NCBI GenBank assembly: GCA_012274445.1
Contig: JAAROD010000069.1
Span: 62,001-126,000 of the forward strand
From: Sclerotiophoma versabilis
Taxonomy: Eukaryota > Ascomycota > Dothideomycetes > Pleosporales > Didymellaceae
Direction: 5' to 3'
DNA length: 64,000 nucleotides
Shown here: positions 46,623 to 58,343 of the stretch, in pieces
Position numbering within the stretch: the stretch's first letter is position 1
Layout of the letters: each line of letters opens with the position of its first letter
Translations under genes and position numbers: made by a program
Notes under the pieces: generated by a model
What the model saw: the letters and a program-made list of their open reading frames with translations, nothing else
The model's database searches: none
Told to the model about the DNA's origin: nothing

Positions 46623-48980
46623 GCTTTTACCAAGACCCGAAAAGATTGAGATATCAGTTGTCTGTTTCGATGGTGTTGCAAACTAGCTCCGGGTTCCTTA
46701 TCTGGGTCACAGCCGGTTGGATAGCATCAACTTGCAGCAGCCCATGTTGCACCTAGCGATGCGGATTGACGTCAGTGTGCCGAAGCTAACTCTCAACGCA
46801 GAGATGAGATAGTGCGATCTTGATCTGACACTGCGCTACACAGGCAACAACATGTCGTTGAGAAGACGGCGCCCTGTGCCTGTATGGACGGGTCATCGTG
46901 CGTCAGTCAATTGGATCTGAATACATCTCCAGCCTGGATGTGAGGAGCGGCTGCAGCCACATCTAGACTAGGTTGTGATTGGAGTGGCATCTACATAGTT
47001 GCAAATCGTCATGTTTGCACGTGCAAAAGCGTGCGATAATAGCTCAACACATTGTAAACCAGAAAAGTGACAGAGCTGAGGGCTGCACTGCGTCCACTTA
47101 TCGTGCCGCGTGAGATCCGACAAGTGCAGCTTCCGATTGATCCATAGCGCAGACAATAGTTAGCCCGACTTCGCCAACGACCGTTGCTTGTATATGGAAT
47201 ACACGTAGAATCGCGCTAATTACTAGAATACGGACATGGTCTCAGGGTCCAGCGTTCCAGTAGCGTTCCATGACAGTCAATCGGTGTTCATTTCGTACAA
47301 ACACGTCGCTTTGTCGAAGCTCGTAGCAGCGGCACAAGCACAAAGGAGGAAATGCACCCTGACCGCAGTCCTCCCGGTCCGACTTGCTGTCCAGTCGCAG
47401 GACAGCAGTGCTCGGGGCCTGAACCCAGTGAAGACGTGAATTTGCAGTCAAGATGCGGGATGTTAGTCGCTATTCGCTGTCACATCAGTCGATTGGCTCT
47501 ATGTTGTGCGATCCCCAGGTTTCACAGCTCCCGGGGCCGCGATGCGCATCGACGTTGTTAAAAGCGGGTTGCCCTGAGGGTGTACCACTGGAAGATGCCG
47601 CTGGTCGGTCGACGATCCAATGTCGTCCCAGTTGAGAAAACGGTGCATTAGCCTGGCTCTGGCGAACAGTCATCTGCCAGGCCTCTCGTCAGGTTCTGGC
47701 AGCCGAACAGGATTGCTTTGGCAGGGAAAGCTGCCGTGCCTTGTATCCGGTGGTAGTCGGAGGGTGAGCAAAGCGCGCAACGCAGAGCCATGGCCAGGAA
47801 GGAATGCTCCGGGCCCTGAGCGGTGATGGCGCATTTGGGGATGGACCGAATCTGGCCCGCTGGCCGTCCATCTCCCTTGCACTGCTTGCGCACGCCCATT
47901 CGCCACATGGAGCCACCTGCAACCCACTCGAGCGTGTCTGTTGTTCGTTGTCTCGTTTACGCTCCCTGCCAGGACCCTGCAGCTGAGCCGCGGCTGGCCC
48001 CCGCAGTGAACGTCTCCCGTATACGGACCTCCCTCCGCTGTAATCAACACATGCAAATCGCTGTTTTGTTAAACCCCAATAAGCCGCCAATCACGCTCTC
48101 AACCTTTTGTTGCGAGCAATTATCCTCTCGTGCATGCGCGGAGCACCAGTGCCGAGGGTACGTTCTCTTGTCCCTTTATCCTCCGGCCCGTCTCTCCATC
48201 AGGGGCTAGCCCCATTCTGCATTGCACGAGACCTGCCTTGGGCTTCATCTCGCCTCGACGCTGCTCTGCAGCCCTCCACGTAGACGTCCTCTATCGTGGT
48301 CTCGCCAACACATCTGCAATTTCCTCACCGCGTTTGCGTCCGGCCTAATGGCGCGTCGGCAGTAAACGCGACTAAAACAGCCTCAATACGCTACCGCCTG
48401 GCCTCCGCTGCTATACTAGGTGGGCATCCGTGCTTCGGAAACGATCGTGAAGTATCGTCGACCATCCTCTTGGAGGCAAGAGTGAAATCCACTTAGCGTC
48501 ACTTGACCTTTCAAACGGCCAAAATTCCGACCTCTACCCTTTGCTGCGCCCAATATACCTCCATCCATCACCAACAACCAAACTCAGAACATCTCCCAAC
48601 CGGAACCGCTTGCTACCTGACGCTGCGTAACAACACTTCACCGCCTGGACCCTTTGCAGCCCTATCCTTGGAACAATCCACACCTGAACCAAGTTGTTTA
48701 CCAACACCAACCACGCCGCAACTACTTGAACCACCCTCGAATACCGTCGCCACTTGTGAACAACCACCCTTTGGACACCAGTCGCAAAACCTTCCCCGAA
48801 TCGACTTCGTTCACTTGTATTAGAACTTCATCTATCCAAGTACATCGGTCAATTCCGGCAACCACCACATCTACCTGTCTCCAAATGCTTCAAGTCTGTA
48901 ACCCAACGCCTCATACTTTCCCACAAGTGCATCCTGAGCACTTGATATTTCGGTTACGAGAAGTACCATCTACAAGAACC
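46623..48980. other. Intergenic and long leader before the cyclin gene
   Basis: No gene recognised in 46623-48500. From about 48500 the sequence is C/A/T-rich (CCAAC, CCATC tracts), typical of a long fungal 5' leader. An in-frame ATG at 48885 could extend the cyclin N-terminus. Confidence 0.5.
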
Positions 48981-49862
48981 ATGGAGCCACCCACGGCACC
49001 AAATCCAGCCGGCGACGCTGGCGTCCTGCCAGAGTTTGGCAGTCTGACACTGCAAGAAGCACCGTCACCGCCGGCAAATGAGGAAGAGTTGGATATATGC
49101 ACCATGCCACGAGAAACTGCCATGAAGTTGATCGCAAGAGCTATCATTGCTATGGCGAACGCGGCAGGCGACGTACCCGCAACACCACCGCTCACAAGGA
49201 CTATTTCAAAAGACAACCTCGCTGCACTCAAAGGCCACCGTCGCGTATCTTCCCGGCCTGCGACACCCATTCCGGCCGACAAGGAGAACCACCGCCCAAC
49301 GCAGCTTTCGCCAGCAGAGGCAGAACATGATGAACCCACGATCGCACATGACATCGGCGCGGGTGCGCTGCCCGAGCACCTTCAGCGGGCAAACATGGCG
49401 AGAAAGTTCTTCTCGAAAACGGTTCCAAAAGTGGGCGTGGAAGAGTACATGAATCGCATCCAGAAGTACTGCCCACTTTCAACAGCTGTTTGGCTCGCCG
49501 CTGGCTCGTACATTCTCCGGCTATGCGTCATCGATAAGGTCGTCCCTCTGACCTTCCGCACGATGCATCGACTCATCCTTGCGTGCGCACTGGTGGCAAT
49601 GAAGGCGCTCGAGGACCACCGCTGGCCACAGAAGCGTTTTGCTGCAGTCGGTGGCGTGGACGAAGGTGCACTTTGCCGGTTGGAGCTTTGCGTGGAATTC
49701 CTCCTATCCTTCAATGTCCAGATTTTCTCGCCAGAGAAGTTGAGAGATTTGACCATCGCGCTGCAGAGGGCGGGACAAGCAGCCACCATCACAAGCAGGC
49801 TGCCAACGTCATTCAATCTGAAGCTGGGCGCTCCCAAACTTCGACGAGAAGTTGCCGCATAG
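48981..49862 (+). CDS. Pho80/PCL-type cyclin
   Basis: Regulatory cyclin expected to partner a Pho85-type CDK, in phosphate sensing, glycogen control or morphogenesis; which branch is not clear. Single exon, 293 aa from the ATG at 48981 (good context, gaaccATGG); an alternative in-frame ATG at 48885 would add 32 residues. The N-terminal ~165 residues look disordered with Ser/Thr-Pro sites (RPATPIPADKENH). The cyclin box is C-terminal: EEYMNRIQKYCPLSTAVWLA, SYILRLCVIDKVVPLTFRTM, HRLILACALVAMKALEDHRW, FAAVGGVDEGALCRLELCVE and FLLSFNVQIFSPEKLRDL. The order and the AAVGGV(D)xxxLxxLE pattern are typical of Pho80-like cyclins. Confidence 0.88.
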   Translation: MEPPTAPNPAGDAGVLPEFGSLTLQEAPSPPANEEELDICTMPRETAMKLIARAIIAMANAAGDVPATPPLTRTISKDNLAALKGHRRVSSRPATPIPADKENHRPTQLSPAEAEHDEPTIAHDIGAGALPEHLQRANMARKFFSKTVPKVGVEEYMNRIQKYCPLSTAVWLAAGSYILRLCVIDKVVPLTFRTMHRLILACALVAMKALEDHRWPQKRFAAVGGVDEGALCRLELCVEFLLSFNVQIFSPEKLRDLTIALQRAGQAATITSRLPTSFNLKLGAPKLRREVAA

Positions 49863-50604
49863 TCATCGCGAAACATTTCCTTAGCACATCTCATTTTTCC
49901 CCCGGTTGTCTAGGATATCCCCATTAAGCATGCGACGGCGTTCAAGCAGCAAAATAGTGGCATATTCATGTGCTCGTGTACCATAGATTGCATGGGCGGC
50001 CTTTTGATAGTTTTGGGAGCTGGCAATTGACCACGCGCTTTCCCACATTGCATCGTGTTCGCACGTTGAATACCCTAATAAAGCCATCCTGGCATGGCTC
50101 ACTCAGAACACAAGACCCAAGCTACGTTTATGTGAATCTTCGTATGAATTCTCCGTGTGCCAAGGCAAGAGCGTTGACACCAGTGCCCAGAGGTCTGTCT
50201 CCGTGGTAGACCTGTCACCAGTGATGAGCGCACTCGAAAGCTGCAGGACGTGGTTCGCCTTCGAGGCATAAACACTTCTCTGCTGTGAACAGGCTGGGCC
50301 CCAGTGTGGATGACTCGACCCAGGTGCTGAACGCGCGCGTCGTGCATCAGGAATGCACATCCATGCCCCATCTGCGCTAGGCGATCGTCCCTGCCGCAAT
50401 CGTGCCCCTGGCGGCAAGCCAGCTTCTAGAATTCGAGCTCAACGTCCACGACATTGACCGTCTGCACGGAGCCCCAACGCGCTGCGCTCCTCTCTGCGAT
50501 ACCCCGCAACCACGTTCACGAAGCCACACTCGTTCGTCGACGCCGACCAACACTCGCGCGCCCACTCCACGTTCCCTTGCTCCACACTGCACACCGCCCT
50601 CGCA
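49863..50604. other. Intergenic between the cyclin gene and KRE9/KNH1
   Basis: Cyclin 3' region and KRE9 promoter. Just before the KRE9 start the sequence is C-rich with CCACACTC-like leader tracts. No gene seen. Confidence 0.55.
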
Positions 50605-51512
50605 ATGACGCGGTTGCTGCTACCTTTCGCCGTGCTCGCCGCCCTAGCGCCTCTTGTGAGCGCCGGCATCAAGTTCACAACCCCGGCCGCCGGCGACAAG
50701 CTGACTGCTGGCACGGCGATCGAGGTCGAATGGGAGGACGGAGGCACTGGGCCCAAGATCAGTGACCTGACAACATACCAGCTCATTTTGGTTGGTGGAG
50801 GACAAAAGGACCAAGAGCAGCAAGTCGTCAAGGTCCTCACGACAGCTGGAAACTTTGCGCTCGGAGGCAACAAGGCCTCCGCTATGGTAGAGACCGGACT
50901 GCCTGGAGCCAGCACGCCGGCCAATGCCTAGTAGGCCACACCCGATCTTTGCGCACACTCCTGAGCAGCTTCACTGACACAGCTGGCGCAGCTTCCTCAA
51001 GATGATCGCCGTTGGCAAGACCGGAGGCGAACTGACTGCCTACTCCGATCGCTTCTCCTACTCCGGCATGACAGGCACGTGGGGAACAGTGGTCAAGGCG
51101 GCACTCGACAAGCTCGATACCACAGACGGACCGGCGACGAAGGACACCACGACCGATGCTCCAGCCGGAGCCGTGGGCGCTGATGGCGACTACGACGTCG
51201 AGTACACCATGCAGACCGGCCCTACGCGTTACGCGCCCATGCAGCCAGTGCCGCCGAAAACGGTCACGGCAAAGAACACAAAGCCTTTGTATCCTACGAG
51301 TAGTGTGCAGATCGCGACTGCCTTCCTACCCATCCCCAGTATCCAGACGACTATTACACAGAGCCAGACCTTCTCCGTCAGCAGTGTTGAGAACACGGTA
51401 AGTTGCACAAATGACTTGACCGCATGAGCGTGTACTGATCATCAACCAGGTCGCTGCTGCTCCTCATCCCACGGACGACATGCAGAAGTTCCTAAACAGG
51501 TGGAAGGATTGA
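50605..51512 (+). CDS. KNH1: KRE9/KNH1 family cell-wall beta-1,6-glucan protein
   Basis: Secretory-pathway protein needed for beta-1,6-glucan synthesis or assembly. Exons 50605-50930, 50992-51397, 51450-51512 give 264 aa. Residues 1-20 are a signal peptide (MTRLLLPFAVLAALAPLVSA). The N-terminal KRE9/KNH Ig-like domain follows (IKFTTPAAGDKLTAGTAIEV, EWEDGG, TTYQLILVGGG). The first intron join restores ANAYFLKMIAVGK and then TAYSDRFSYSGMTGTW. The C-terminal KRE9 domain shows YTMQTGPTRYAPMQPVPPKT and the YPTSSV segment. Two family blocks in the expected order and normal length make this a confident call. Confidence 0.92.
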
Positions 51513-52007
51513 GTCCATCCCTTGACAGACTGTGGACACATGTACGACTAGATGGTCAACATGTTGGGATTTTGTAATGATTTCAATACATGGCGCGCAC
51601 CTACCTATGCACGCTGAATGGCGTTTCTGGCGAGATTCTCTCAAATTTGATAGCGTTCAATACATCACGAATAAGGAACACAGCTTCATCTTCACTCTCT
51701 ATCGATAATCCTTCGTGTTGTCCTTGATGATCTGCATTGACCAGTGTTGTACTTCCCTTCCGTACCTGCCTCTTAGAGCTGGCCGAGGCAGAGCGAAGGT
51801 ACCCGCATCAAGCTGTCCCCCACCACCCCACCTGTCGTTCCGCACCCAAACAGCCACATGGGCAGCTGCAGGAAGCTCGCACGCCTTCTTTGGCAACCAT
51901 TTCTACATTGTGGAAGAGGCTTTTCATCTCCACCAAACCGGTTCTACAAACCCCAAAATTTTGCTGAGCGATTCAGCAAGCCCCGAGGACTTGCATCAAC
52001 CGCCACG
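51513..52007. other. Intergenic / 5' leader of the prolidase gene
   Basis: Contains an in-frame upstream ATG at 51858 that could add 50 residues to the following protein (see that entry). No other gene seen. Confidence 0.5.
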
Positions 52008-53507
52008 ATGGGTATCGCAGAAAACTACGACGAAGTTCTCAAGGGTAAATACCCGGCCAAGGAGCATGCGAGGAAGGTCGCAAAGTGGATTATCGAGAAG
52101 GGTGGTGATAAGAATGGAACCATCTACCTCGAGGCGCAAAAGCAGAAGCTAAACGAGGACAACGATGGAGAGGCTCCTTTCAGGTGCGAGATCTCAGGCC
52201 CTTCCTTGTGTCAGAAGAAACTAACAATCTCATCAAGGCAACGACGCTACTTCTTCTACCTTAGTGGATGCGAGCTGCCAGACTCATACCTCACATATGA
52301 GATTGGCACTGACAAACTTACGCTGTTCATTCCCGGTGTGGAGCCGGACGAGGTCATCTGGTCTGGACTTCCCATGAGCCCTAAGGAAGCAAAGGCAAAG
52401 TATGATATCGACGACTGCAAGACAACCGCAGAGGTCAACTCGCATCTGGCCAGCTCTACCGAAACGTCGCAATCGACCATCTACGCCATCCCTGAGCAGG
52501 TCTCAGACCACATTACTTTCCTCAACTTCAAAGAAAAGGACCTCAAGGAGCTAAAGCCTGCAATTGAGTACTGCCGTGTAACCAAGACTGACTATGAGAT
52601 TGCGCTCATCCGCAAGGCGAATGCTATCTCGACTGTGGCACATGTCAACGTAATGAAGGCTGCCGCCAAGGCTAAGAACGAATGCGAGCTTGAAGCCGTG
52701 TTCCTGAAGTCCTGTGTCGAGCGCAATGCAAAGAATCAGGCTTATCATTCCATCGTAGCAGCTGGCACCAACGGCGCAACTCTGCACTACGTCAACAATG
52801 CAGCACCCATCCACAAGCAGAATCTACTCCTTCTAGATGCGGGATGCGAGGTTGACTGCTACGCCTCAGACATCACCCGTACCTTCCCCATTCAAGGCCA
52901 TTTCACCGAAGAGAGCCGCGCCATCTATGACATTGTTTTGCACATGCAGAAGCAGTGCATCGCCGCACTCAAAGCCGGTGCTGTGTGGGACTCGATCCAC
53001 GAACTTGCCCACAAGATCGCCATCGATGGTCTTCTTGCGCTTGGGATTTTGAAGGGCAATGCCAATGATATCTTCCAATCGCGAACGAGCGTAGCATTCT
53101 TCCCTCACGGTCTAGGCCATTACCTTGGCATGGATACGCACGATACCGGTGGCAATGCAAATTACGCCGACAAGGACAACATGTTCCGCTATCTTAGAGT
53201 CAGGGGAACGGTACCTGCGCAGAGTGTCATTACGGTTGAGCCGGGCATTTACTTCTGTAGGTTCATCATCGAGCCGTACCTGCAAGATGAGAAGCACAGG
53301 CAGTACATCGACGAGAAGGTTCTGGAGAAATACTGGGATGTTGGAGGTGTGAGGATCGAGGGTAAGTACAAGAAGAGACCAAGAAACTAAGTCAACTGCT
53401 AATACCTTGCAGACAACCTTCTCGTCACGGATAACGGCAGCGAGAACTTGACTCCGACACCAAAGGAAGTCGACGAGATCTTGCAGCTCATCAGAGGTGG
53501 TCAGTAG
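52008..53507 (+). CDS. Xaa-Pro dipeptidase / aminopeptidase P-like (prolidase, M24B)
   Basis: Mn-dependent peptidase cleaving peptides with proline in second position; usually cytosolic. Exons 52008-52183, 52238-53361, 53413-53507 give 464 aa, the usual fungal length. The start MGIAENYDEVLKGKYPAKEH is chosen by family length and because YPAKEHARKVA is a conserved N-terminal block. An N-terminal creatinase-like domain is followed by the pita-bread domain with metal ligands in LLLDAGCEVDCYASDITRTF (two Asp), FFPHGLGHYLGMDTHDTGG (His), ITVEPGIYF (Glu) and RIEDNLLVT (Glu, restored by the last intron). An in-frame ATG at 51858 would prepend MGSCRKLARLLWQPFLHCGR.., an Arg-rich, matrix-targeting-like sequence. 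The first intron is 54 bp and open in frame. Confidence 0.95.
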
Positions 53508-53942
53508 GTCGTAACGCCACCATATGCTCGACCCGTAGGGCGGTGCAACAGCAATACAACAAGAAGGTCTTCCACCATTCCCCTTATCTTTGATATCATA
53601 ACCTTCAACATGAACGTATTTTGTATGCTGTTGTGTTCGCGCACAGACACTGTATCCCTGTCATATCACCGCTCTAAATCTGTTATATTAACAAGGGTCA
53701 CACCGAAGTTTGCGCGAGAGTTTCAAAACGTTTCGAAACTCTGCGAATGGCAGCCGACCCTGCGCGCTATGCCGTACTACGCGATCTGGAGCCGCTGCGC
53801 ACAGCACCTGTCATCCTTCATCTGCGTCAACACGGAACGCCACTGCCGTGGCAGATTGAACATCATGCCTTGCAAAATATAAATTGAAGACGTTGGAACA
53901 GCATACAATGACAGACAAAGACAGCTCCACATTCCTTTAAAT
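53508..53942. other. Intergenic between prolidase and mannanase genes
   Basis: Prolidase 3' region and mannanase promoter; no gene seen. Confidence 0.6.
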
Positions 53943-55383
53943 ATGTCTCTCACTAAATTGACAGGTCTCGTAGGCCTTCTTGCTGGTCTTGTGGCCGCTC
54001 AGACGACTACACTGCAAGCCGAAAGCGCAAAGCTGTCTGGTGTCACAGTTGCGACCGCCGTTCCCGGCTACACTGGTCCGTCTCTTAGCACAGCGCGGTC
54101 TCACATTATCTAACAATGCAACAGGTAGCGGATACGTCGATGGCTTCGACCAAAGCAGCGACAAAATCACCTTCACCGTCCCCGCCACAAGCTCGGACCT
54201 CTACGACGTGAAGATTGTCTACAACGGCCCCAACGGCGACAAGCTCACTAACGTCGTGCTCAACGGCGCGAGCGGCTCCCAGGTCTCTCTCCCCGCCACC
54301 AAAACATGGACGACCGTCTCTGCAGGCCAGGTGCTTCTCAAGGCTGGCTCCAACACCATCGAGATTCAGAACGGCTGGGGCTGGTACCTCATCGACTCCA
54401 TCCTCCTTTCTCCCAGTGCGAAGCGCGTCGCAAAGAGCGTCAACACAACACCGGTGACACCCAACGCCAACGCCGATGCCAAAGCACTGCTCAAATACCT
54501 CGGCAGCATCTACGGCAAGAACATCCTCTCTGGCCAGCAGGACCAGTCGAAACTGGACTGGGTGACCGCCAACGTCGGCAAGACGCCTGCGGTTCTCGGC
54601 CTTGACCTGATGGACTACACCGAGTCGCGCATCGCGCACGGCGCATCGTCCACAGACGTCGACCAAGCCATCGCCTTCAGCAAGAAGGGCGGCATCATCA
54701 CTTTCGTATGGCACTGGAATGCTCCCGCCGACCTGTTCAACTCCGCCGCCGAGCCGTGGTACAGCGGTTTCTACACAGCCGCAAGCAGCTTCGACATCGA
54801 GGCAGCACTCAAGGACACCACTAACCCCAACTACGCACTCATCATCAAGGACATCGACACCATCGCCGTTCAGCTCAAGAAGCTGCAGGACAACGGCGTC
54901 CCCGTCTTGTTCAGGCCCCTGCACGAGGCCGAGGGCGGCTGGTTCTGGTGGGGCGCCAAAGGCCCCGAGCCCTGCAAGCAACTGTACAGCATCATGTTCG
55001 ACCGCCTGACCAAGGTACACGGACTCGAGAACCTGATCTGGGTCTGGAACTCGGTTGCCAAGGACTGGTACCCCGGTGATGACTTTGTCGATATCGTGTC
55101 TGCCGATACCTACGAGCAGGGTGACCACGGCCCAATCTCCGCCAAGTACAACGACTTGCTTGCCCTGACTGGCGGCAACAAGATGATTGCTGCTGCCGAG
55201 GTTGGCGGTATTATGGAGCCTTCTGAGATGAAGATGTACCAGGCCTACTGGTCGTGGTTTGTTGTCTGGGGTGGCGACTACGTCTCGGGCGGTGTGTGGA
55301 ACCCGCTTGACTTCCTCAAGAGGATGTACAACGATGCCTACGTTCTTACCCTCGACGAGATCCAGGGCTGGAGACAGACTTAA
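53943..55383 (+). CDS. Secreted beta-mannanase: CBM35-like module plus GH26
   Basis: Extracellular endo-1,4-beta-mannanase expected to cut plant mannans. Exons 53943-54075 and 54125-55383 (49-bp intron) give 463 aa. Residues 1-19 are a signal peptide (MSLTKLTGLVGLLAGLVAA). A CBM35-type carbohydrate module runs to about 145: QAESAKLSGVTVAT, GSGYVDGFDQSSDKITFTV, LYDVKIVYNGPNGD and WGWYLIDSILL. The GH26 barrel follows (GSIYGKNILSGQQDQSKLDW, GIITFVWHWNAPADLF). The acid/base Glu lies in VLFRPLHEAEGGWFWWG and the nucleophile Glu in MIAAAEVGGI. Both catalytic residues are intact. Confidence 0.95.
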
Positions 55384-55674
55384 AGAGCATCACCAAGTGT
55401 GAGCCGAGCTGTCTACATATCTTCTGTTGTACATTTTGACAACCTCTTTTCTATTGTATATATTGTCACACACCATTCTGTTACATATGGCTAACCTCTA
55501 TTCCATTGTATATATTGTTTTTACAAATGAAACACCAGTGCTTCGAGGGCAAACTCTCGTTAAATCGATATGTGCAGGAATGAAGTGGAATGCGCCAACA
55601 TCGAGTGACGCTCATCGTGGTATGTAAAGAGAACCGCCAAGATATCAAGAACATGTGAAGAACATAGTGAACGC
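55384..55674. other. 3' region between mannanase and LysM genes, with a 26-bp direct repeat
   Basis: A 26-bp segment (aacctcttttctattgtata then tattgt) at 55441-55466 recurs at 55493-55518 with two mismatches, 52 bp apart. Each contains TGTATATATT, matching the UGUANAUA core recognised by Puf3-type RNA-binding proteins. They would lie in the mannanase 3' UTR. Confidence 0.5.
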
Positions 55675-56827
55675 TCAGACAGCGATGCAATATCCGTACC
55701 CAGCCCAAAGGTTGGAGCACTCCGAGTCGAGTTGCGTGTTGAGCTGGCGAAGCGTGGCGAAGTCAACGGGTGCAGATGCGCAACTATCGCCAGACTGAGG
55801 TGTGTAGTAGTCGGTGCAACCGCTTGCGGCGCCATCAATGATGAGATCAGGTTTAGTAGATCCAGTCTTAGGACTCTCGCTGAATACGCCAGGACTAGGA
55901 GTAGGCGTGGTCGAATAGGCGGAAGCCGAAGTTGTGGTTGTTGGAGCTGCATCTTCCGCGCCGCTGTTCACTTCGGCGACAGTGCCCTGAGCACTCGAAA
56001 GGCTACCGATAACAGCGTTGTTGCAAGTACTCGAATCGAACGGACTCACAAGGCGGTTGGCGATGTCAGAAGCATAGCATGGAGTGGGACCAATGCCAAG
56101 GTTGTTGTCAGTGATCCTGCCGGCATTGTACAGACGAGCAGCCTTATACCACTTGCTGTCATCAGTCGTACCAGCGTCTGCTACGCACTGCGTCAAGGTA
56201 GTCTCGAGGCCATCGCCATCAGTGCCATCGTGGATCATCTGACGGATGGTAGTTGCAGAGCATGGACTGACAGGGTTGCCATCTGGGTTGCAACTTCCCT
56301 TGCCCTCAGCGCTCTGCATCAAGCCAGGGTTGTCGTGGCTCCAGCGAGTAGTGGGTACTCGCACACAGCCCTTGGATTCCTGCATTACGATGGCAAGGAT
56401 GAACTCCTGTGTCGAATTAGCAAGGGCCGATACTGCAAGAGATCCAGAGTAAGCCACCAACCTTAGGGATACCTGATGCCTGGGATTCCCCAATGATGCT
56501 ATCCTTAACGGCTTGCGTCTCAGCATCGCTGTTGTTCTCGCCCCAGCCCCCAGCCTTGCAAGAGTTCTGCATGGTTTCGAGGTTTGCTTTCCTGAGACCA
56601 ATTAACAGGCTGTAACCGTGAGAGTGAGGTATGACTTACCAAGCATCGTCGAAGCTCAGCCACGACTTTCGAGATGGCCAGCCAGTGGCCGTAGTCCCAT
56701 CTCCACCAAACATGATATACGCGTTTCGTGCAACTATGGCACGAGCGGCGACATTGTTCCGCACTGGGGCGGCAAAGGAAAGCGCGAAGATGCTGCAAGC
56801 AGCGAAGAAGGAAGTGGTGGTGAACAT
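55675..56827 (-). CDS. Secreted lytic-enzyme-like protein with C-terminal LysM domain
   Basis: Probable extracellular cell-wall or chitin-interacting protein; the activity of the N-terminal domain is not proven. Exons on the minus strand 56827-56640, 56591-56462, 56406-55675 give 349 aa. Residues 1-20 are a signal peptide (MFTTTSFFAACSIFALSFAA). The middle (about 95-240) resembles fungal lysozyme/transglycosylase-like domains: EFILAIVMQESKGCVRVPTT, SHDNPGLMQSAEGKGSCN, SATTIRQMIHDG and WYKAARLYNAGRI, with Glu in MQES as a candidate catalytic acid. A Thr/Ser/Pro-rich linker follows (APTTTTSASAYSTTPTPSPG). One LysM domain ends the protein (CTDYYTPQSGDSCASAPVDF, LNTQLDSECSNLWAGYGYCI). The start at 56827 fits the signal peptide; upstream in-frame sequence does not. 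Confidence 0.82.
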
Positions 56828-58343
56828 AACTGCAGTTGACTCGATTGCGGAGAGAGAAGAGAGAGCGTTCAAGAGCGAGTATGCAACTGGCAGGAGAAGA
56901 TGAATGAAAGTGGTAGCGGAGGAGCTTGCCTCACGCAAAGTATGGCGAAAGGAAAGTAGAGAACGTAGAGCGGTGCAGTAAGAGTGTTACGGACAGTCGT
57001 ACCTTTTAAATTAACCTGAGGTAGCGTGAAGCTCCTGCTGAAGGGCGTCTGCGCCTGCTGTTGCCCATGGGCGTAACTGACAGTTGCGCCAGATGTGGAG
57101 AGCCGCTGAACCTAACATCCCTGTCACTGCGAGATGTCAAACCGAATTGGTACCTGGCACTTACCCGTCTCAGAAGACGTGTAGCAGTGAAACAGAGTTG
57201 CACCCATCATGGGGACCACCACAAAGAGAGTGGCGTGAATCACATATACACACATTGCTGTGTTCGAGTCCAGCCGCGACGGGCGTTATGAGATACGATT
57301 TCCTAGAAATGGGCACAAATGTCCTGACTTGGTGATACAGTCGTGGTGGTTTCTGCCCCCCTGCTTCGCTATCGATACCTTCCGGTACACGAAGCCAGAG
57401 GCGACAGGCAGGAGCCCAAACTTACAGGATTGGCCCGGTAGATCAAACAGCAGGGCTGTACAACCTGCCAGTGAGCGTCGTCATAGGAGGTGTTACTGAT
57501 ATGCAGCTGCGTAAAGTATACCCTGAAGAATGCTAGTCCGGAGGGGTATGCAGCAGTCGCAGCTGGCTACGAGCGCGCGTCGTAACATCACGAGAGATGT
57601 GACATTTGTCGCTCGGTAAGCGGAGAAACTCCCCGAAAGAAACAATGAGGCTCTAGGCAGCTGTTCTGATGGGCGCCACGCCAGGCGCTAAAAGCAGGTT
57701 GAGGCGATTAATGCAATGCGCGCTGAGACTTCGGCGCTGCTCCAGTGCGGCGCAGTCAACTCCACAGCTGAGCGCGTACCTGTCATTTCGAAAGCGGAGA
57801 ATGGCGCTTAACCAAGCAAGGATATCTGAACCCTCGTAAAGATCTGGCTGTGCTTTGTTCTTCGAAACAAGCAGAGGGCCAGGTCAGTCAAAGACGGCGG
57901 CGTCTCCGCAAGGGCAGGAGGATGGCGGGGACTAGATGCGCGGACTGAGACTTGCAGGGCACGCGTACAATGCCTTTCACGCCACCGTTCACCCAAGTGC
58001 CTTGTTATCGTCAACTGACAAGAGGACTTGAAGTGTGGGATGGTAGGAGCAATCGTTGCGCAGCGTTGTGCCACACATGCAGCCGCGGGCTGCAGTGGTT
58101 ACTGCACGCGAGATCTACCAATGAGCGGAGGCGGCACCTGCATGCCGCAGGTACAACATGCCGGGTAGCACCTAGTACGGAATGCCGTGATCATGTGAAT
58201 AGATTGTGATCGCAACTTTGAACTCGGGCTGTGTTCTTCAGAAGAAAAGAGAATATGCGGGGTTGATGGTGTGAGAGCTTGCAATGGTACGACGAAGGAC
58301 CCATGATGACAAAAGTCTCGATTTCGTCATCGTTTACACCTCA
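56828..58343. other. Intergenic, no gene recognised
   Basis: Upstream region of the LysM gene and 3' region of the Nudix gene. Short frames only; a tRNA B-box-like string at 57262-57271 has no matching A box or foldable gene around it. Confidence 0.5.

Noticed and set aside
54106..55128. 340-codon minus-strand frame antisense to the GH26 mannanase
   Set aside because: It lies wholly inside a confidently identified gene with strong third-position GC bias, and its composition (Val/Gly/Asp-rich low complexity) is the usual shadow of that bias.
57262..57271. tRNA B-box-like string gttcgagtcc
   Set aside because: No A box, acceptor-stem pairing or anticodon arm could be found at the right distance on that strand.
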